From NCBI RefSeq assembly GCF_001591765.1, contig NZ_BCVN01000009.1, forward strand, positions 1 to 64,000: a stretch of 64,000 nucleotides of DNA. The letters run 5' to 3'. Shown here one piece after another: positions 36,966-46,109 of the stretch. The position numbers were made by a program, and so were the translations under genes. The stretch's first letter is position 1; each line of letters begins with the position of its first letter. This DNA comes from Pseudolactococcus raffinolactis NBRC 100932. GTDB lineage: Bacteria; Bacillota; Bacilli; Lactobacillales; Streptococcaceae. The notes under the pieces are model-generated. The model was not told where the DNA came from and did not search any database. It saw only the letters and a program-made list of their open reading frames with translations.

Positions 36966-37888
36966 TATAGTCTTCCTCTCTTCGCAATAGCGCGCATTCC
37001 AATATTAAATAATAAAGACATGAGTAATAGAATCAGCGCGAGTGACCAAAGGACATTGTTTTGAACTGTGCCCATGATCGTATTCCCGATACCTTGCGTC
37101 AAGACAGAAGTCAAGGTTGACGCAGGGGATGTTAAACTTGTTGGCAAAATTGCGGCGTTACCGACAACCATTTGAATGGCTAAGGCTTCACCAAAGGCTC
37201 TGGCCATGCCAAATACGACAGCGGTAAGAATACCTGGTGTTGCTGCACGAAGCAATACACGCCAAATTGTCTGCCACCGTGTGGCACCTAAACCAAGTGA
37301 GGCTTCTTTATAAAAGCTAGGCACGGCTTTCATGGCATCAACGGTCATTGAGGTAACAGTTGGTAAAATCATCACAAAGAGAACGAAGATACCTGACAAA
37401 AGACCAAAACCAGTACCGCCAAAGACACCACGAATGGCTGGTACAACGACAGTCAAGCCGATGAAACCATAAACAACAGAAGGAATCCCAACCAATAACT
37501 CAATAACTGGTTGCAATAGTTTTGCCCCACGATTTGGTGAAATTTCTGTCATGAAGACAGCAGCGCCAATGGCGAATGGTGTCGCCAAAATCGCTGATAG
37601 AACCGTCACGATCAGTGAGCCCGTAATCATCGGAAGCGCACCAACCAAAGGTTTACCATCAGGACCAAGCTCTGATGGATTCCAAGTCGTCCCAAACAGG
37701 AATTTGAAAGGATTGATTTTGTCTACAAAAAAGGTTGAGAACCCTTTTTGTGCCACGAAGAAGAAAATCATAGCAACAACAAAGACAATCACAGCAATAC
37801 AAAAGAAAGTAATTGTCTTGCCAAATTTCTCAAGTTGGGAATTTTTTGATTTAGAAAGTAACTTTTCTTGAATATTTTCTTTTTTCAT
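36965..37888 (-). CDS. pstC: Phosphate ABC transporter permease PstC
   Basis: A 307-aa permease with six helices: ITFFCIAVIVFVVAMIFFFV, VGALPMITGSLIVTVLSAIL, VIELLVGIPSVVYGFIGLTV, MTVDAMKAVPSFYKEASLGL and the EAA-type LGATRWQTIWRVLLRAATPG. No good Shine-Dalgarno sequence is visible before the ATG, which lies 81 bases after pstS2. Partner of PstA. Confidence 0.95.
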   Translation of the reverse strand: MKKENIQEKLLSKSKNSQLEKFGKTITFFCIAVIVFVVAMIFFFVAQKGFSTFFVDKINPFKFLFGTTWNPSELGPDGKPLVGALPMITGSLIVTVLSAILATPFAIGAAVFMTEISPNRGAKLLQPVIELLVGIPSVVYGFIGLTVVVPAIRGVFGGTGFGLLSGIFVLFVMILPTVTSMTVDAMKAVPSFYKEASLGLGATRWQTIWRVLLRAATPGILTAVVFGMARAFGEALAIQMVVGNAAILPTSLTSPASTLTSVLTQGIGNTIMGTVQNNVLWSLALILLLMSLLFNIGMRAIAKRGRL

Positions 37889-37969
37889 TCGATTTAATTT
37901 CTATATTAAATGTTGAGACAACTAGATTTGTAACTCTAGAATAATCGTCTCATTTAGTGTTTTGCAGTG

Positions 37970-38830
37970 TTATTTTGTCGTGACACGACCATCGGCATCA
38001 CGTTCAACGTTCATCTGATTAACAGAAATATACCCCATCTTTTGAACAAGACTATCTTGAACTGCATCAGACAAGACGTAATCTAAAAATGATTTTGTCA
38101 GGCTATTAGGTTGCCCTTTGGTATACATGTGCTCATACGCCCAAATCGGCCAATGGTTATCAGCAACATTGGCCGTTGTCGGGTCATATCCATCGAGTGA
38201 GACTTTCGTCACTGATGTATCGATATTTGAAAAAGCTAGGTAGCTAATGGCACCAGGTGTTTGGGCAACGATTGATTTGACCATACCAGATGAATCTTGC
38301 TCTTGAGAATTTTTGGCTTGCTTGCCATCCATAATCCAACGTTCAAATGTTGAACGAGTCCCAGATCCAGCAGCTCTGTTGATCAAGACAATTTTTAAAT
38401 CCTTGCCACCGACATCTTTCCAGTTGGTGATTTCACCAGTGAAAATTTGACGTAGCTGATCAGTTGTGAGCGCCTTGATGCCTACTTTATTGTTGACAAT
38501 CGGTGCAATCCCTACGACTGCAACACGATGATCGACTAATTTTTTAGCATCAATCCCATCTTTTTCTTCAGCGAATAAATCCGAATTCCCAATTTGAACA
38601 GCGCCAGACTGAACTTGTGACAAGCCAGTTCCTGAGCCACCACCCTGGACATTGATAAATTTTCCAGGATTTTCTTGGGCAAATGTTTCAGCTGCAGACT
38701 CAACTAAAGGCTGTAAGGCACTAGATCCTACAGCCGTTATTGATTCACCTTTGTCTATCCACTTGGCACAACCTGATAATGTCGCAAGGACTACCAAGGC
38801 TGAGGCCAAAAGTACTATCTTTTTCCTCAT
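37970..38830 (-). CDS. pstS: Phosphate-binding lipoprotein PstS, second copy
   Basis: A 286-aa lipoprotein: signal peptide with lipobox LSGC (Cys20), then [52 protein letters not shown] and [16 protein letters not shown], which are the phosphate-binding loops. It captures phosphate at the outer face of the membrane for PstCA. It shares the overall pattern of pstS1 upstream but is clearly diverged. It has its own promoter region with two Pho-box-like repeats. Confidence 0.95.
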   Translation of the reverse strand: MRKKIVLLASALVVLATLSGCAKWIDKGESITAVGSSALQPLVESAAETFAQENPGKFINVQGGGSGTGLSQVQSGAVQIGNSDLFAEEKDGIDAKKLVDHRVAVVGIAPIVNNKVGIKALTTDQLRQIFTGEITNWKDVGGKDLKIVLINRAAGSGTRSTFERWIMDGKQAKNSQEQDSSGMVKSIVAQTPGAISYLAFSNIDTSVTKVSLDGYDPTTANVADNHWPIWAYEHMYTKGQPNSLTKSFLDYVLSDAVQDSLVQKMGYISVNQMNVERDADGRVTTK

Positions 38831-38884
38831 AACTCCTCCAAATCGTTCAATACTTCTATTTTAACATTTATGCCACGGATAAAT

Positions 38885-38901
38885 GTAAATTTTGTGTAAA
38901 A
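38885..38901 (-). promoter_or_regulatory. Pho-box-like direct repeat before pstS2
   Basis: On the minus strand TTTTAC and ATTTAC recur 11 bases apart (38896-38901 and 38885-38890). A -10 TAAAAT lies at 38858-38863, and the expected -35 site overlaps the nearer repeat and is poor, as in promoters that need a PhoP-type activator. Confidence 0.6.
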
Positions 38902-39009
38902 ACTTTTGGGAGTTATGCTATGTACCCGCAAATTTGATAGGTCAAACTTGCTTCGTTGATAAGTTGTTAATTTGACGCATGAACGATTTGAAGCTTGAGT
39001 GAATTAGAA

Positions 39010-39885
39010 TTATTTGATTTTACCGTCTTGATCGCGAGTTACTTTCATATCTTCGATAGAGAGGTAGCCTAATTTTTCAAGGAGTGTTTTATTTTTAGTC
39101 ACAGCAGTGATGAATTTTTCTTGACCGTCTGTTGTGTTGCCTTTTTCTGTATACATATGTTCGTAAGACCAGATTTTCCAGTCATTTTTCGCAACATTTT
39201 TCTCAGTTGGTTTCACACCGTCGAGTTCAAGTGCTTTAATGGTGTCTTTAATGTTTGAGAAGGCAACATAGCTGATCGCACCTGGTGTTTGAGAAACCAT
39301 TTGAACAACTGCACCTGATGAATCTTGTTCGCTTGCTTTGACAACTTTTGTATTGTCAAGACCATATTTTTCGAAGTTGAAACGTGTGCCTGAACCTTCT
39401 GCACGGTTGATTACTGTGATGGCTTGATCTTGTCCGCCGACTTCTTTCCAGTTGGTTACTTTACCTGAGAAGATGTCTTTCAATTGTGCTGATGTCAAAC
39501 CATCAACTTTTATATCTTTATTAACAATCGGTGCAAAACCAACAACTGCTACTTTATGATCTTTAACTTTTTCTGCTAAGCTCGCATCTTTTTCTTCTGC
39601 GAAGAGGTCAGAATTCCCAATCTGAATCGCGCCGCTTGACACTTGTGACAAACCAAGACCTGAACCACCACCTTGAACAGTGATTTGCAAGTTTGTGTTT
39701 TCTTGTGTAAAGCTCTCAACGTTAGCTTCGACCAACGGTTGCAAAGCAGTTGAGCCTGCGACCGTAATTTTTTCAGACTTAGCTGTTGATGATGAAGAAG
39801 ATGTTGTGCCTGATGATTTTTGTCCGCAAGCTGCGAGTGCAAAAAGTGATACGGCTGCTGCTGCGATCAAAACTGATTTTTTCAT
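39010..39885 (-). CDS. pstS: Phosphate-binding lipoprotein PstS, first copy
   Basis: A 291-aa lipoprotein: lipobox LAAC (Cys20), a Ser/Thr-rich linker, then [52 protein letters not shown] and INRAEGSGTRFNFEKY. It is first in the pst operon. Its promoter region has four Pho-box-like repeats on an 11-bp register. The two PstS proteins may differ in affinity or expression level; this is inference. Confidence 0.95.
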   Translation of the reverse strand: MKKSVLIAAAAVSLFALAACGQKSSGTTSSSSSTAKSEKITVAGSTALQPLVEANVESFTQENTNLQITVQGGGSGLGLSQVSSGAIQIGNSDLFAEEKDASLAEKVKDHKVAVVGFAPIVNKDIKVDGLTSAQLKDIFSGKVTNWKEVGGQDQAITVINRAEGSGTRFNFEKYGLDNTKVVKASEQDSSGAVVQMVSQTPGAISYVAFSNIKDTIKALELDGVKPTEKNVAKNDWKIWSYEHMYTEKGNTTDGQEKFITAVTKNKTLLEKLGYLSIEDMKVTRDQDGKIK

Positions 39886-40028
39886 AATTTTTTCCCTTTA
39901 CATATCTAACACCCACTAAGATCAGAAGACTCATCACCTAAACTTGGATTGGCTTAGGCTAGCGATTTTTTCTTTTTAGTGTTTGTCATTTCTTTATTTG
40001 TCGTAGGCACCATTGCCTTACAAAAATA

Positions 40029-40106
40029 ATTATACCGCTGAACTGCCAAATCTTGTGTAAAAGTTACGACGATTTTTTGTAAAAAACATGTAAAAGAATG
40101 GTAAAA
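40029..40106 (-). promoter_or_regulatory. Pho-regulon-type promoter of pstS1
   Basis: TTTTAC occurs on the minus strand at 40101-40106, 40090-40095, 40079-40084 and 40057-40062, i.e. starts separated by 11, 11 and 22 bases, one register position being empty. A -10 TATAAT lies at 40029-40034; the site expected for -35 (CACAAG) is poor. This is the layout of a Gram-positive PhoP-activated promoter. Confidence 0.7.
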
Positions 40107-40132
40107 GGACGCTTCATAGGCGTCCTTTAGGT

Positions 40133-41146
40133 TTAAGAGAAGTATTGCGAGACCAAGGCTTGATTCTTTGTTTTAAAAACTTCGTTATGCGTTGAAACGA
40201 TGAGGTTTGCCTCTGCCGACTCATCCAAATAGCGGGCAACTTGACCAGCTGCATTTGATCCTTCTGCCATACACGCTGCTAACATATAGTTCTTGTCAGG
40301 ATAGCTCCCTAAATCACCGACAACATATAGCCCTTCAGTACTTGTTGTCGTATTTGTATCATTTTGAATGAAATCATGTCCGTGCTGCTCAACTGTTGCT
40401 AAGTCGAAGTTCTCAAACGTGATTGTATTGCCTTCTCGCTTCATACCTAGATGGATCAAGACTTGAGAAACTGGGATGACTTGGCCATCGGATATAGTAA
40501 CGGCAGAGATGAGGTCACCTTCCGATGCAAAATCACTGATTTCAACTTGCGTCAAGGCAGTCACATTTTCCGAAAACTTTTCGGCATTTGGAAAGTCTGT
40601 TTTTTTCGTGACTAAAATCACCGCTTTAGCGACTTGTTGGAGCAAAAGCGCATAGCTAGATAGACTCTCGGGATTCCCATAGAGGAGGACGGTTTGATTT
40701 GTGTAAGCCTTGAAGTTGATAACTTCGCTCACTGGGTAATGTAAGTTCTCATAGGCATCTGGTATTTTCAGTTTTCTAGGTTGAATGATTCCTAAAGCTG
40801 AAGCTAAGATGACTGTTTTTGCTCGATGGTTTTGACCATCTTGACTTGTTAAGGTAAAGCCGGTCGCTTCTTTTTTGATAGTCTTAACTTGTTGGTTGTA
40901 GACAATATCTGGTGAGAATTGCTGGGCAGCATCTAATAGATTATTTGCGATATCACTAGCTAGCTTGCCTTGTGCACCCCCTAAGTCCCAGATAATATTC
41001 TCCTGGTATAAGGGAATTCTGCCCCCGAGTGTTGCGCGCGCTTCAAGTAGCTTAACTTTTAAGCCACGGATACCACACGAAAAACTACTATAAAGACCAG
41101 ATGGTCCACCGCCTACAATCACCACATCATAAATTGTTTCTATCAT
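40133..41146 (-). CDS. FAD/NAD(P)-dependent oxidoreductase (ferredoxin-NADP reductase-like)
   Basis: A 337-aa two-dinucleotide-binding-domain flavoprotein: DVVIVGGGPSGLYSSFSCGI (FAD), ARATLGGRIPLYQENIIWDL, LYGNPESLSSYALLLQQVAK (NAD(P) domain) and TEGLYVVGDLGSYPDKNYML. It resembles thioredoxin reductase in fold but lacks the CxxC pair, so it belongs with TrxR-like ferredoxin/flavodoxin-NADP reductases. The start is set at ATG 41146 (GAGG upstream); a longer frame would overlap the preceding gene. It is the last gene of a siderophore-uptake operon, which suggests release of iron by reduction. That role is inferred. Confidence 0.85.
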   Translation of the reverse strand: MIETIYDVVIVGGGPSGLYSSFSCGIRGLKVKLLEARATLGGRIPLYQENIIWDLGGAQGKLASDIANNLLDAAQQFSPDIVYNQQVKTIKKEATGFTLTSQDGQNHRAKTVILASALGIIQPRKLKIPDAYENLHYPVSEVINFKAYTNQTVLLYGNPESLSSYALLLQQVAKAVILVTKKTDFPNAEKFSENVTALTQVEISDFASEGDLISAVTISDGQVIPVSQVLIHLGMKREGNTITFENFDLATVEQHGHDFIQNDTNTTTSTEGLYVVGDLGSYPDKNYMLAACMAEGSNAAGQVARYLDESAEANLIVSTHNEVFKTKNQALVSQYFS

Positions 41147-41159
41147 TAGATTACCTCGT

Positions 41160-42200
41160 CTATTTTTTGGTAAGATCAGGATATACGACTTTGGCAAAAT
41201 CTTCAAATCCAGCAAGAGATTGGTAACCATAGCCAAACATATAATTATAGTTCAAGATGTAAACTTTTTTGTTTTTAATCGCTTTTAAATTTGATACCTT
41301 ATCGCTGTTGTAGAGGCCTTTAACCGTTTTTTCAGCGTTATTGGTGTCATCCCATTTTGGAATGATGATGATATCTGGATCAGATTCGATGATCTTTTCG
41401 ATACTGACTGTTCCTGTTGGTGCATCGTAGGCTTGTTTTAATTTCAACATGTTGAACAAACTCACTGAAAAAGTATCGCCAGTTAATGAATAGCCACTGA
41501 TATCCGCAGGGTCATTGGAATGGATATAAGCAAAAGTCTGCGTTTTCTTGACATCTTTCAGACTGTCTTTCAGCGCTGCTTCACGTGCTTTTAACTCCCC
41601 TTTAAATTTATCGGCAGCAGATTTCACATCAAAAATCTTACCCAGGTTGTCAATGTCCCCATAAATGGAGTCAAATGTCCCACCTTTGATAGAAGTCTTC
41701 ATGATATAGGTCGGAATGTTCATCTCATTTAATGACTCAACTGTCCCAACGCCCCACTCAGATTTTTCAAACAAGCCACCACGACCAAAGACCATGTCAG
41801 GGTTGACAGATAAAGCTGTTTCCTGCGGAATATAGTTATCGCCTAGACTTTTAAGTTTGTCAAATTCGGCTTCAACACTTTCATCTTTTTCGCCAAAGAC
41901 AGCGCCTACACCAGCGATTGATTTTTCAAGTCCGAGATGGAGTAAAAGTTCAGCCATCGGACGGGTGTTGGCTAGTACTTTTTTAGGTGCGTGCGTAAAA
42001 GTTTGCGTGCTTTCAGGCCATGTCGGATCCGCTTTGGAATCACTGCCGACGCTTTTTTTGTAATTCTTAATCCTTAGCGGATAAGTCGTTTGATCTGATT
42101 GACTTGATGATGTTGTTGACTTTTCTGCAGCCTTCTGACCACAAGCTGCTAGTGTCAAAGCAGATAGCCCTAAAACGGCTGCTGTTATAATTTTTTTCAT
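41160..42200 (-). CDS. Iron-siderophore ABC transporter substrate-binding lipoprotein
   Basis: A 346-aa type III (FepB/FhuD-like) binding protein: lipobox LAAC (Cys20), KKVLANTRPMAELLLHLGLE near the start of the mature domain, GDNYIPQETALSVNPDMVFG, KIIESDPDIIIIP and FGYGYQSLAGFEDFAKVVYP. It captures a ferric chelate or haem outside the membrane. Its order after a FecCD permease and ATPase defines an import operon. The ligand is not known. Confidence 0.9.
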   Translation of the reverse strand: MKKIITAAVLGLSALTLAACGQKAAEKSTTSSSQSDQTTYPLRIKNYKKSVGSDSKADPTWPESTQTFTHAPKKVLANTRPMAELLLHLGLEKSIAGVGAVFGEKDESVEAEFDKLKSLGDNYIPQETALSVNPDMVFGRGGLFEKSEWGVGTVESLNEMNIPTYIMKTSIKGGTFDSIYGDIDNLGKIFDVKSAADKFKGELKAREAALKDSLKDVKKTQTFAYIHSNDPADISGYSLTGDTFSVSLFNMLKLKQAYDAPTGTVSIEKIIESDPDIIIIPKWDDTNNAEKTVKGLYNSDKVSNLKAIKNKKVYILNYNYMFGYGYQSLAGFEDFAKVVYPDLTKK

Positions 42201-42231
42201 TTTCTTTCCTTTAGTCCTTTATACATTTATA

Positions 42232-42993
42232 TTATATTGAATAATGAAACCCCAGTTGATGCGTAATCGGATTTTCATAAATTTGACACTTGACCTGGTA
42301 AATCTCAGCGATTAACGCCTCTGTCAAGACTACCTCAGGCGTCCCTTGCGCGATAACTTCCCCATTTTTCAGGGCATAGATATAATCACAATAGCACGCC
42401 GTCAGCTCCAAATCATGCAGGGCAACAAAGGTCGTGATATTGAGATCCTTAACCGCCGTCAAAATCTCCAACTGATAGCGTATATCCAGATGGTTGGTCG
42501 GCTCATCCAAGATCATGACCTGAGGCTCTTGGGCAATGGTTCTGGCTAGGATCACCCGCTGCTTTTCCCCACCAGACAAGGAGATGTAACTCCTGTCTTT
42601 GTAGTTCATCAGATTCGTTCTTAAGAGTGCTTCCTGAACGCGTTGGTGATCATAGAGATTAGCTGCTTCCATCATCTTCTTATGGGGTGTTCGCCCTAAG
42701 AGAACCATCTGCTCAACCGTCAAGTCAAAATTCAGTTCATTAAACTGGCCGACGACGCCAAGATGTTTGGCTACCTTTTTATTAGGCGAGTTCAAAACAT
42801 CGATGTCATCGATATAAATCGTCCCTTGTGTTGGGGCGATACTCTTGTAAATGCTTCTTAACAATGTCGATTTGCCTGACCCATTGGCACCAATGAGACC
42901 GACTGTTTTTTGATCTGGTACCTCGAGAGAAACCTGGCGCACAATCGACTGATGTGCCACTTCTATCTCAAGATTTCGAATGGATAATTTCAT
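42232..42993 (-). CDS. Iron-siderophore ABC transporter ATPase
   Basis: A 253-aa FecE/FhuC-type ATPase: [74 protein letters not shown] and VALHDLELTACYCDYIYAL. It lies 2 bases after the permease gene and powers it. Confidence 0.95.
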   Translation of the reverse strand: MKLSIRNLEIEVAHQSIVRQVSLEVPDQKTVGLIGANGSGKSTLLRSIYKSIAPTQGTIYIDDIDVLNSPNKKVAKHLGVVGQFNELNFDLTVEQMVLLGRTPHKKMMEAANLYDHQRVQEALLRTNLMNYKDRSYISLSGGEKQRVILARTIAQEPQVMILDEPTNHLDIRYQLEILTAVKDLNITTFVALHDLELTACYCDYIYALKNGEVIAQGTPEVVLTEALIAEIYQVKCQIYENPITHQLGFHYSI

Positions 42994-42995
42994 CT

Positions 42996-44063
42996 TTAGC
43001 CCCCAAAACTGTACCCTTTTTTGATGATAATGTAGATAAATAAAGGTGCACCAATCATGGCTGTGATAATCCCAATCGGTAGCTCCACATTATGGATCAA
43101 AATCCGAGAAATTAAATCCGCCCAAATCATAAATAAGGCACCACAAACGGCTGTTAACGGTAGCGTCACCTTGTGGTCACTGCCAAACAAGCCACGAACA
43201 ATATGTGGCACGATGAGGCCGACAAAACCGATCATGCCTGAATTTGCGACGATGAGTCCTGTTATCAGCGAGGTCATAGCCATATAGACCCGGCGGTATT
43301 TGCCGAGTGACACGCCTAGTGTAATCGCTGCCTCATCTCCCAAAAGCATGACATTTAAGATTCTTGACTGGGTCAAGAAGAAAGCCAAAACCAGTAAAAC
43401 CGGCGCAATCACCATGCCCAACTTAGACCATGAGGCTGATGCCAAGCTTCCCATCAGCCAAAACTGAATCGTTTTGATGCCTTCAGAGTTACCCGCTAGA
43501 TAGACAATTAAGTTCGAGATCGAGCCAAATAGACTGCTAATGACTGAACCTGATAAAATCAGCTTGACACTGGTCATCCGACCACCAATATTGGATAGCA
43601 TCAAAACTGATAAGGTCGCAAGCATGGCGCCAACAAAAGCCCCCAGGCCAACGCCAAACTGAGACAAGACTGAGCCTGACCCAAAGCCAATCAAAATAGC
43701 AAAGGTTGTCCCTAAAGAAGAACCTGATGAAATCCCAAGGATATAGGGATCAGCAAGTGGGTTCTGGACGACTGCTTGCATGACTGTGCCACACAAGGCC
43801 AAACCCAAACCGACAAAAATCGCTAGTAAAATCCTTGGCATCCGGATAAACCAGATAATGTTGACAGATGAGACTGGTAGATCTTTAATGGTGCTAATGG
43901 TGCCATGACTGAATTTGTTGACTAAAATTCGACCAACATCCCAAAATGAAATCTCAGCTTGCCCATTACTAACCGACACGATCACAGATAGCACGATCAG
44001 CATCAGAAACAGACCAACCCACACAATCATCGGTATTCTCCGTTTCTTGTTGATGGCGAGCAT
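42996..44063 (-). CDS. Iron-siderophore ABC transporter permease (FecCD)
   Basis: A 355-aa FecCD permease with about ten membrane helices: VNIIWFIRMPRILLAIFVGL, GTVMQAVVQNPLADPYILGI, SGSSLGTTFAILIGFG and MIGFVGLIVPHIVRGLFGSD. Only one permease gene is present, so it probably forms a homodimer. AGGGGGAAG precedes the ATG. First gene of the operon, controlled by the dyad at 44196-44221. Confidence 0.95.
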   Translation of the reverse strand: MLAINKKRRIPMIVWVGLFLMLIVLSVIVSVSNGQAEISFWDVGRILVNKFSHGTISTIKDLPVSSVNIIWFIRMPRILLAIFVGLGLALCGTVMQAVVQNPLADPYILGISSGSSLGTTFAILIGFGSGSVLSQFGVGLGAFVGAMLATLSVLMLSNIGGRMTSVKLILSGSVISSLFGSISNLIVYLAGNSEGIKTIQFWLMGSLASASWSKLGMVIAPVLLVLAFFLTQSRILNVMLLGDEAAITLGVSLGKYRRVYMAMTSLITGLIVANSGMIGFVGLIVPHIVRGLFGSDHKVTLPLTAVCGALFMIWADLISRILIHNVELPIGIITAMIGAPLFIYIIIKKGYSFGG

Positions 44064-44176
44064 ATCTTCCCCCTTTATATATAAAACTTCAAGCTGACTA
44101 CTAAAGAAGTCAATAACATTATCGTTTTGCTTCTAGTGGTATTACTTAAAATATTTTTTATTTTTGTAACTATTTT

Positions 44177-44221
44177 AGTATAGCCGACTTTCGATAAAAT
44201 GTAAATACTATTTTACATTTT
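44177..44221 (-). promoter_or_regulatory. Promoter and operator of the siderophore operon
   Basis: -35 TTTACA (44200-44205) and -10 TATACT (44177-44182) are spaced by 17 bases. A perfect 10-bp inverted repeat AAAATGTAAA/TTTACATTTT (44196-44205 and 44212-44221) covers the -35 box. This is a typical repressor site; an iron-sensing regulator is likely but the sequence does not match a box I can name with confidence. Confidence 0.7.
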
Positions 44222-44260
44222 GTGTCAAAATATTTTGTCAATTCACTGTATCTAATGACA

Positions 44261-44287
44261 GAAAAATAACTTGCGCAAGCAAGTTAT
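44261..44287 (-). terminator. Terminator of the UDP-glucose dehydrogenase/glycosyltransferase operon
   Basis: ATAACTTGC (44266-44274) and GCAAGTTAT (44279-44287) form a perfect stem around a 4-base loop, with TTTTTC following on the minus strand. The gap 44064-44455 holds this and the siderophore promoter. Confidence 0.8.
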
Positions 44288-44455
44288 CCTTTAAAAATTT
44301 CTTTTATTTAGATAGATGAGACTTATTCTATCATCGTTTTTATAAAAACTATGCCGAACATATAATCAAATGATTTAACTCATCAAATAGTGATGCAAAT
44401 ACGGAAAAACTGAAGATATATAATGGCTTTTGTTAGCACATTCTAATTTAAAACC

Positions 44456-46096
44456 TTATAGTTCAACTTTTTCTCGCGTTCCCCATCCTGTCTGTTTGTG
44501 AGTCAAATACCCAATCAGACGAATTGTTCTTAAAACGAAAAAATTCCAAACCATCGCTAATGGAAAAAGTGCAAAAATTTTAAATTTCTGCTTAATTTGC
44601 ATACCTTCTCGATGAATTGCAAAATATGAAAGTGAAAGCAACATATTGAGTATCAAAGGAATGATTAGCATAAATAATAATGTCAAAAATGTGCCTTGCG
44701 TTACGAAAAAAACAATAATTTGCATACTCAAAACAGTGGTAATCGCAAATGTCAACCATGTCAAAAGTTGGCGCCAGAAAACAAAACTTGTCACGTTAAA
44801 AAATGCAATTCTCCAAAATCCTCGAATAAAACTTCCTCGCATCCAACGAAGTTGCTGTCTCAATAAATGACTAAATTTATTTGGAAAGTCTGTATAGCCA
44901 ACTGATGAAAATTGTGCAACACAGCGCCCTAACATTAAACCACAAGCAGTTAAAAAACTGTCATCAGAAAACTCAATTCGTTGTCCTCTGAAAGTTTCAC
45001 TCGTAAATTTCATCTCTTTAGCAAGATCAAAGACTTCCATACGATAAAAAGCAATTGGTCCATTTTTTACAGGAACGCTACCAAAAAAACTAGCCGTAGC
45101 ACGCTCTATTAATTGTTGATGACCTACAAGTATTAATTCCATGATACCTGTCATGAGATTATCATTCATGTTTCTACTAGCAATAACACCTGCGACAGAG
45201 TAAACCTGTTCATCTTGAAAAGGAATAATTCCTTCAGAAATAGCTTTTTTATCCAGAGTTGTATCCGAATCAATCGTAAAAATAATATTTTCTGGACTTT
45301 CTTTGAGTCCTAAAGCATCGTATGCTTTTACTAAAGCAGCGCGCTTACCTTTGTTTTCTTGATTTATTAATTTAAAGAAAATACCTTTTTGATTAAAAAT
45401 CTCTTCAAATCGATTTGATAATTGATTGTAGTTAAATAACGTACTACCATCATTGACCAAAATAATCGAAGTTGGTAAAGTTTCTTGGTGCAAAAGCGAC
45501 TCAAAAGTCTTTTCTAAATTTTCAACTGGTTCATTATATGCTGGAATTAAAGCATGAACTTTTCGTTTTATTCTACTTTCCTTTTCTAAAACATAAGGTG
45601 TGTAGAACAGGGAAATTAAAAAATGAAAAACAGCTAAACCACCACAAAGTAGAAAGAAAGGAATAATGTTAACTAGAGCATGTCTACTAGAAATAGAAAC
45701 ACGATGATAGATATAAGCAGAAATGAGAGAAAACGTTAGTACAAACAAGAAAAACAAAACAAAACCATGACGATGAAAATAATCATGTTTTTTACTATTT
45801 GATACAGTAGTACCCCAATATCCTAATTTATATTTTCGCTTATGGAAATGACAGAGACGGGATTTAGCAATACGCCTTAAATCCGGCTTAAAACTAAAAT
45901 GTACAATTAAACTGATCAATATAACTAAAACCGTTACTAATAAGGGTAATTTCCCTGATAAGATAAATTCAATAATATCTTGATGTAAAAAATGCCGCAA
46001 CTCCAAATAAGTACTGCGTCCAAGAATAAAAACAGGTAAGCTAAATAATGCTATAACCAATAGGAATTCCAGTGGAATCATGACTAATTTCTTCAT
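44456..46096 (-). CDS. Family 2 glycosyltransferase, hyaluronan-synthase-like
   Basis: A 546-aa membrane glycosyltransferase. Two N-terminal and two further helices precede the GT2 domain: HALIPAYNEP (about 181-190), LVNDGS, NQENKGKRAALVKAYDAL, DSD (276-278), the SDD of FSDDSFLT (377-379) and RQQLRWMRGSF (Q(Q)xRW type, 414-418). Three to four C-terminal helices follow, and it ends with GWGTREKVEL, close to the WGTRKKVT end of streptococcal HasA. S. pyogenes HasA has 419 aa; the extra length is N-terminal. With the UDP-glucose dehydrogenase gene just upstream this suggests a polymer containing glucuronic acid, possibly hyaluronan. Product chemistry is inferred. Confidence 0.85.
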   Translation of the reverse strand: MKKLVMIPLEFLLVIALFSLPVFILGRSTYLELRHFLHQDIIEFILSGKLPLLVTVLVILISLIVHFSFKPDLRRIAKSRLCHFHKRKYKLGYWGTTVSNSKKHDYFHRHGFVLFFLFVLTFSLISAYIYHRVSISSRHALVNIIPFFLLCGGLAVFHFLISLFYTPYVLEKESRIKRKVHALIPAYNEPVENLEKTFESLLHQETLPTSIILVNDGSTLFNYNQLSNRFEEIFNQKGIFFKLINQENKGKRAALVKAYDALGLKESPENIIFTIDSDTTLDKKAISEGIIPFQDEQVYSVAGVIASRNMNDNLMTGIMELILVGHQQLIERATASFFGSVPVKNGPIAFYRMEVFDLAKEMKFTSETFRGQRIEFSDDSFLTACGLMLGRCVAQFSSVGYTDFPNKFSHLLRQQLRWMRGSFIRGFWRIAFFNVTSFVFWRQLLTWLTFAITTVLSMQIIVFFVTQGTFLTLLFMLIIPLILNMLLSLSYFAIHREGMQIKQKFKIFALFPLAMVWNFFVLRTIRLIGYLTHKQTGWGTREKVEL

Positions 46097-46109
46097 CTTC
46101 TTATCTCCA

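Noticed and set aside
41147-41236. Longer start for the reductase gene
   Set aside because: It would overlap the binding-protein gene by 77 bases; MIETIYDVVIVGGG at 41146 is the natural FAD-domain start with GAGG upstream.
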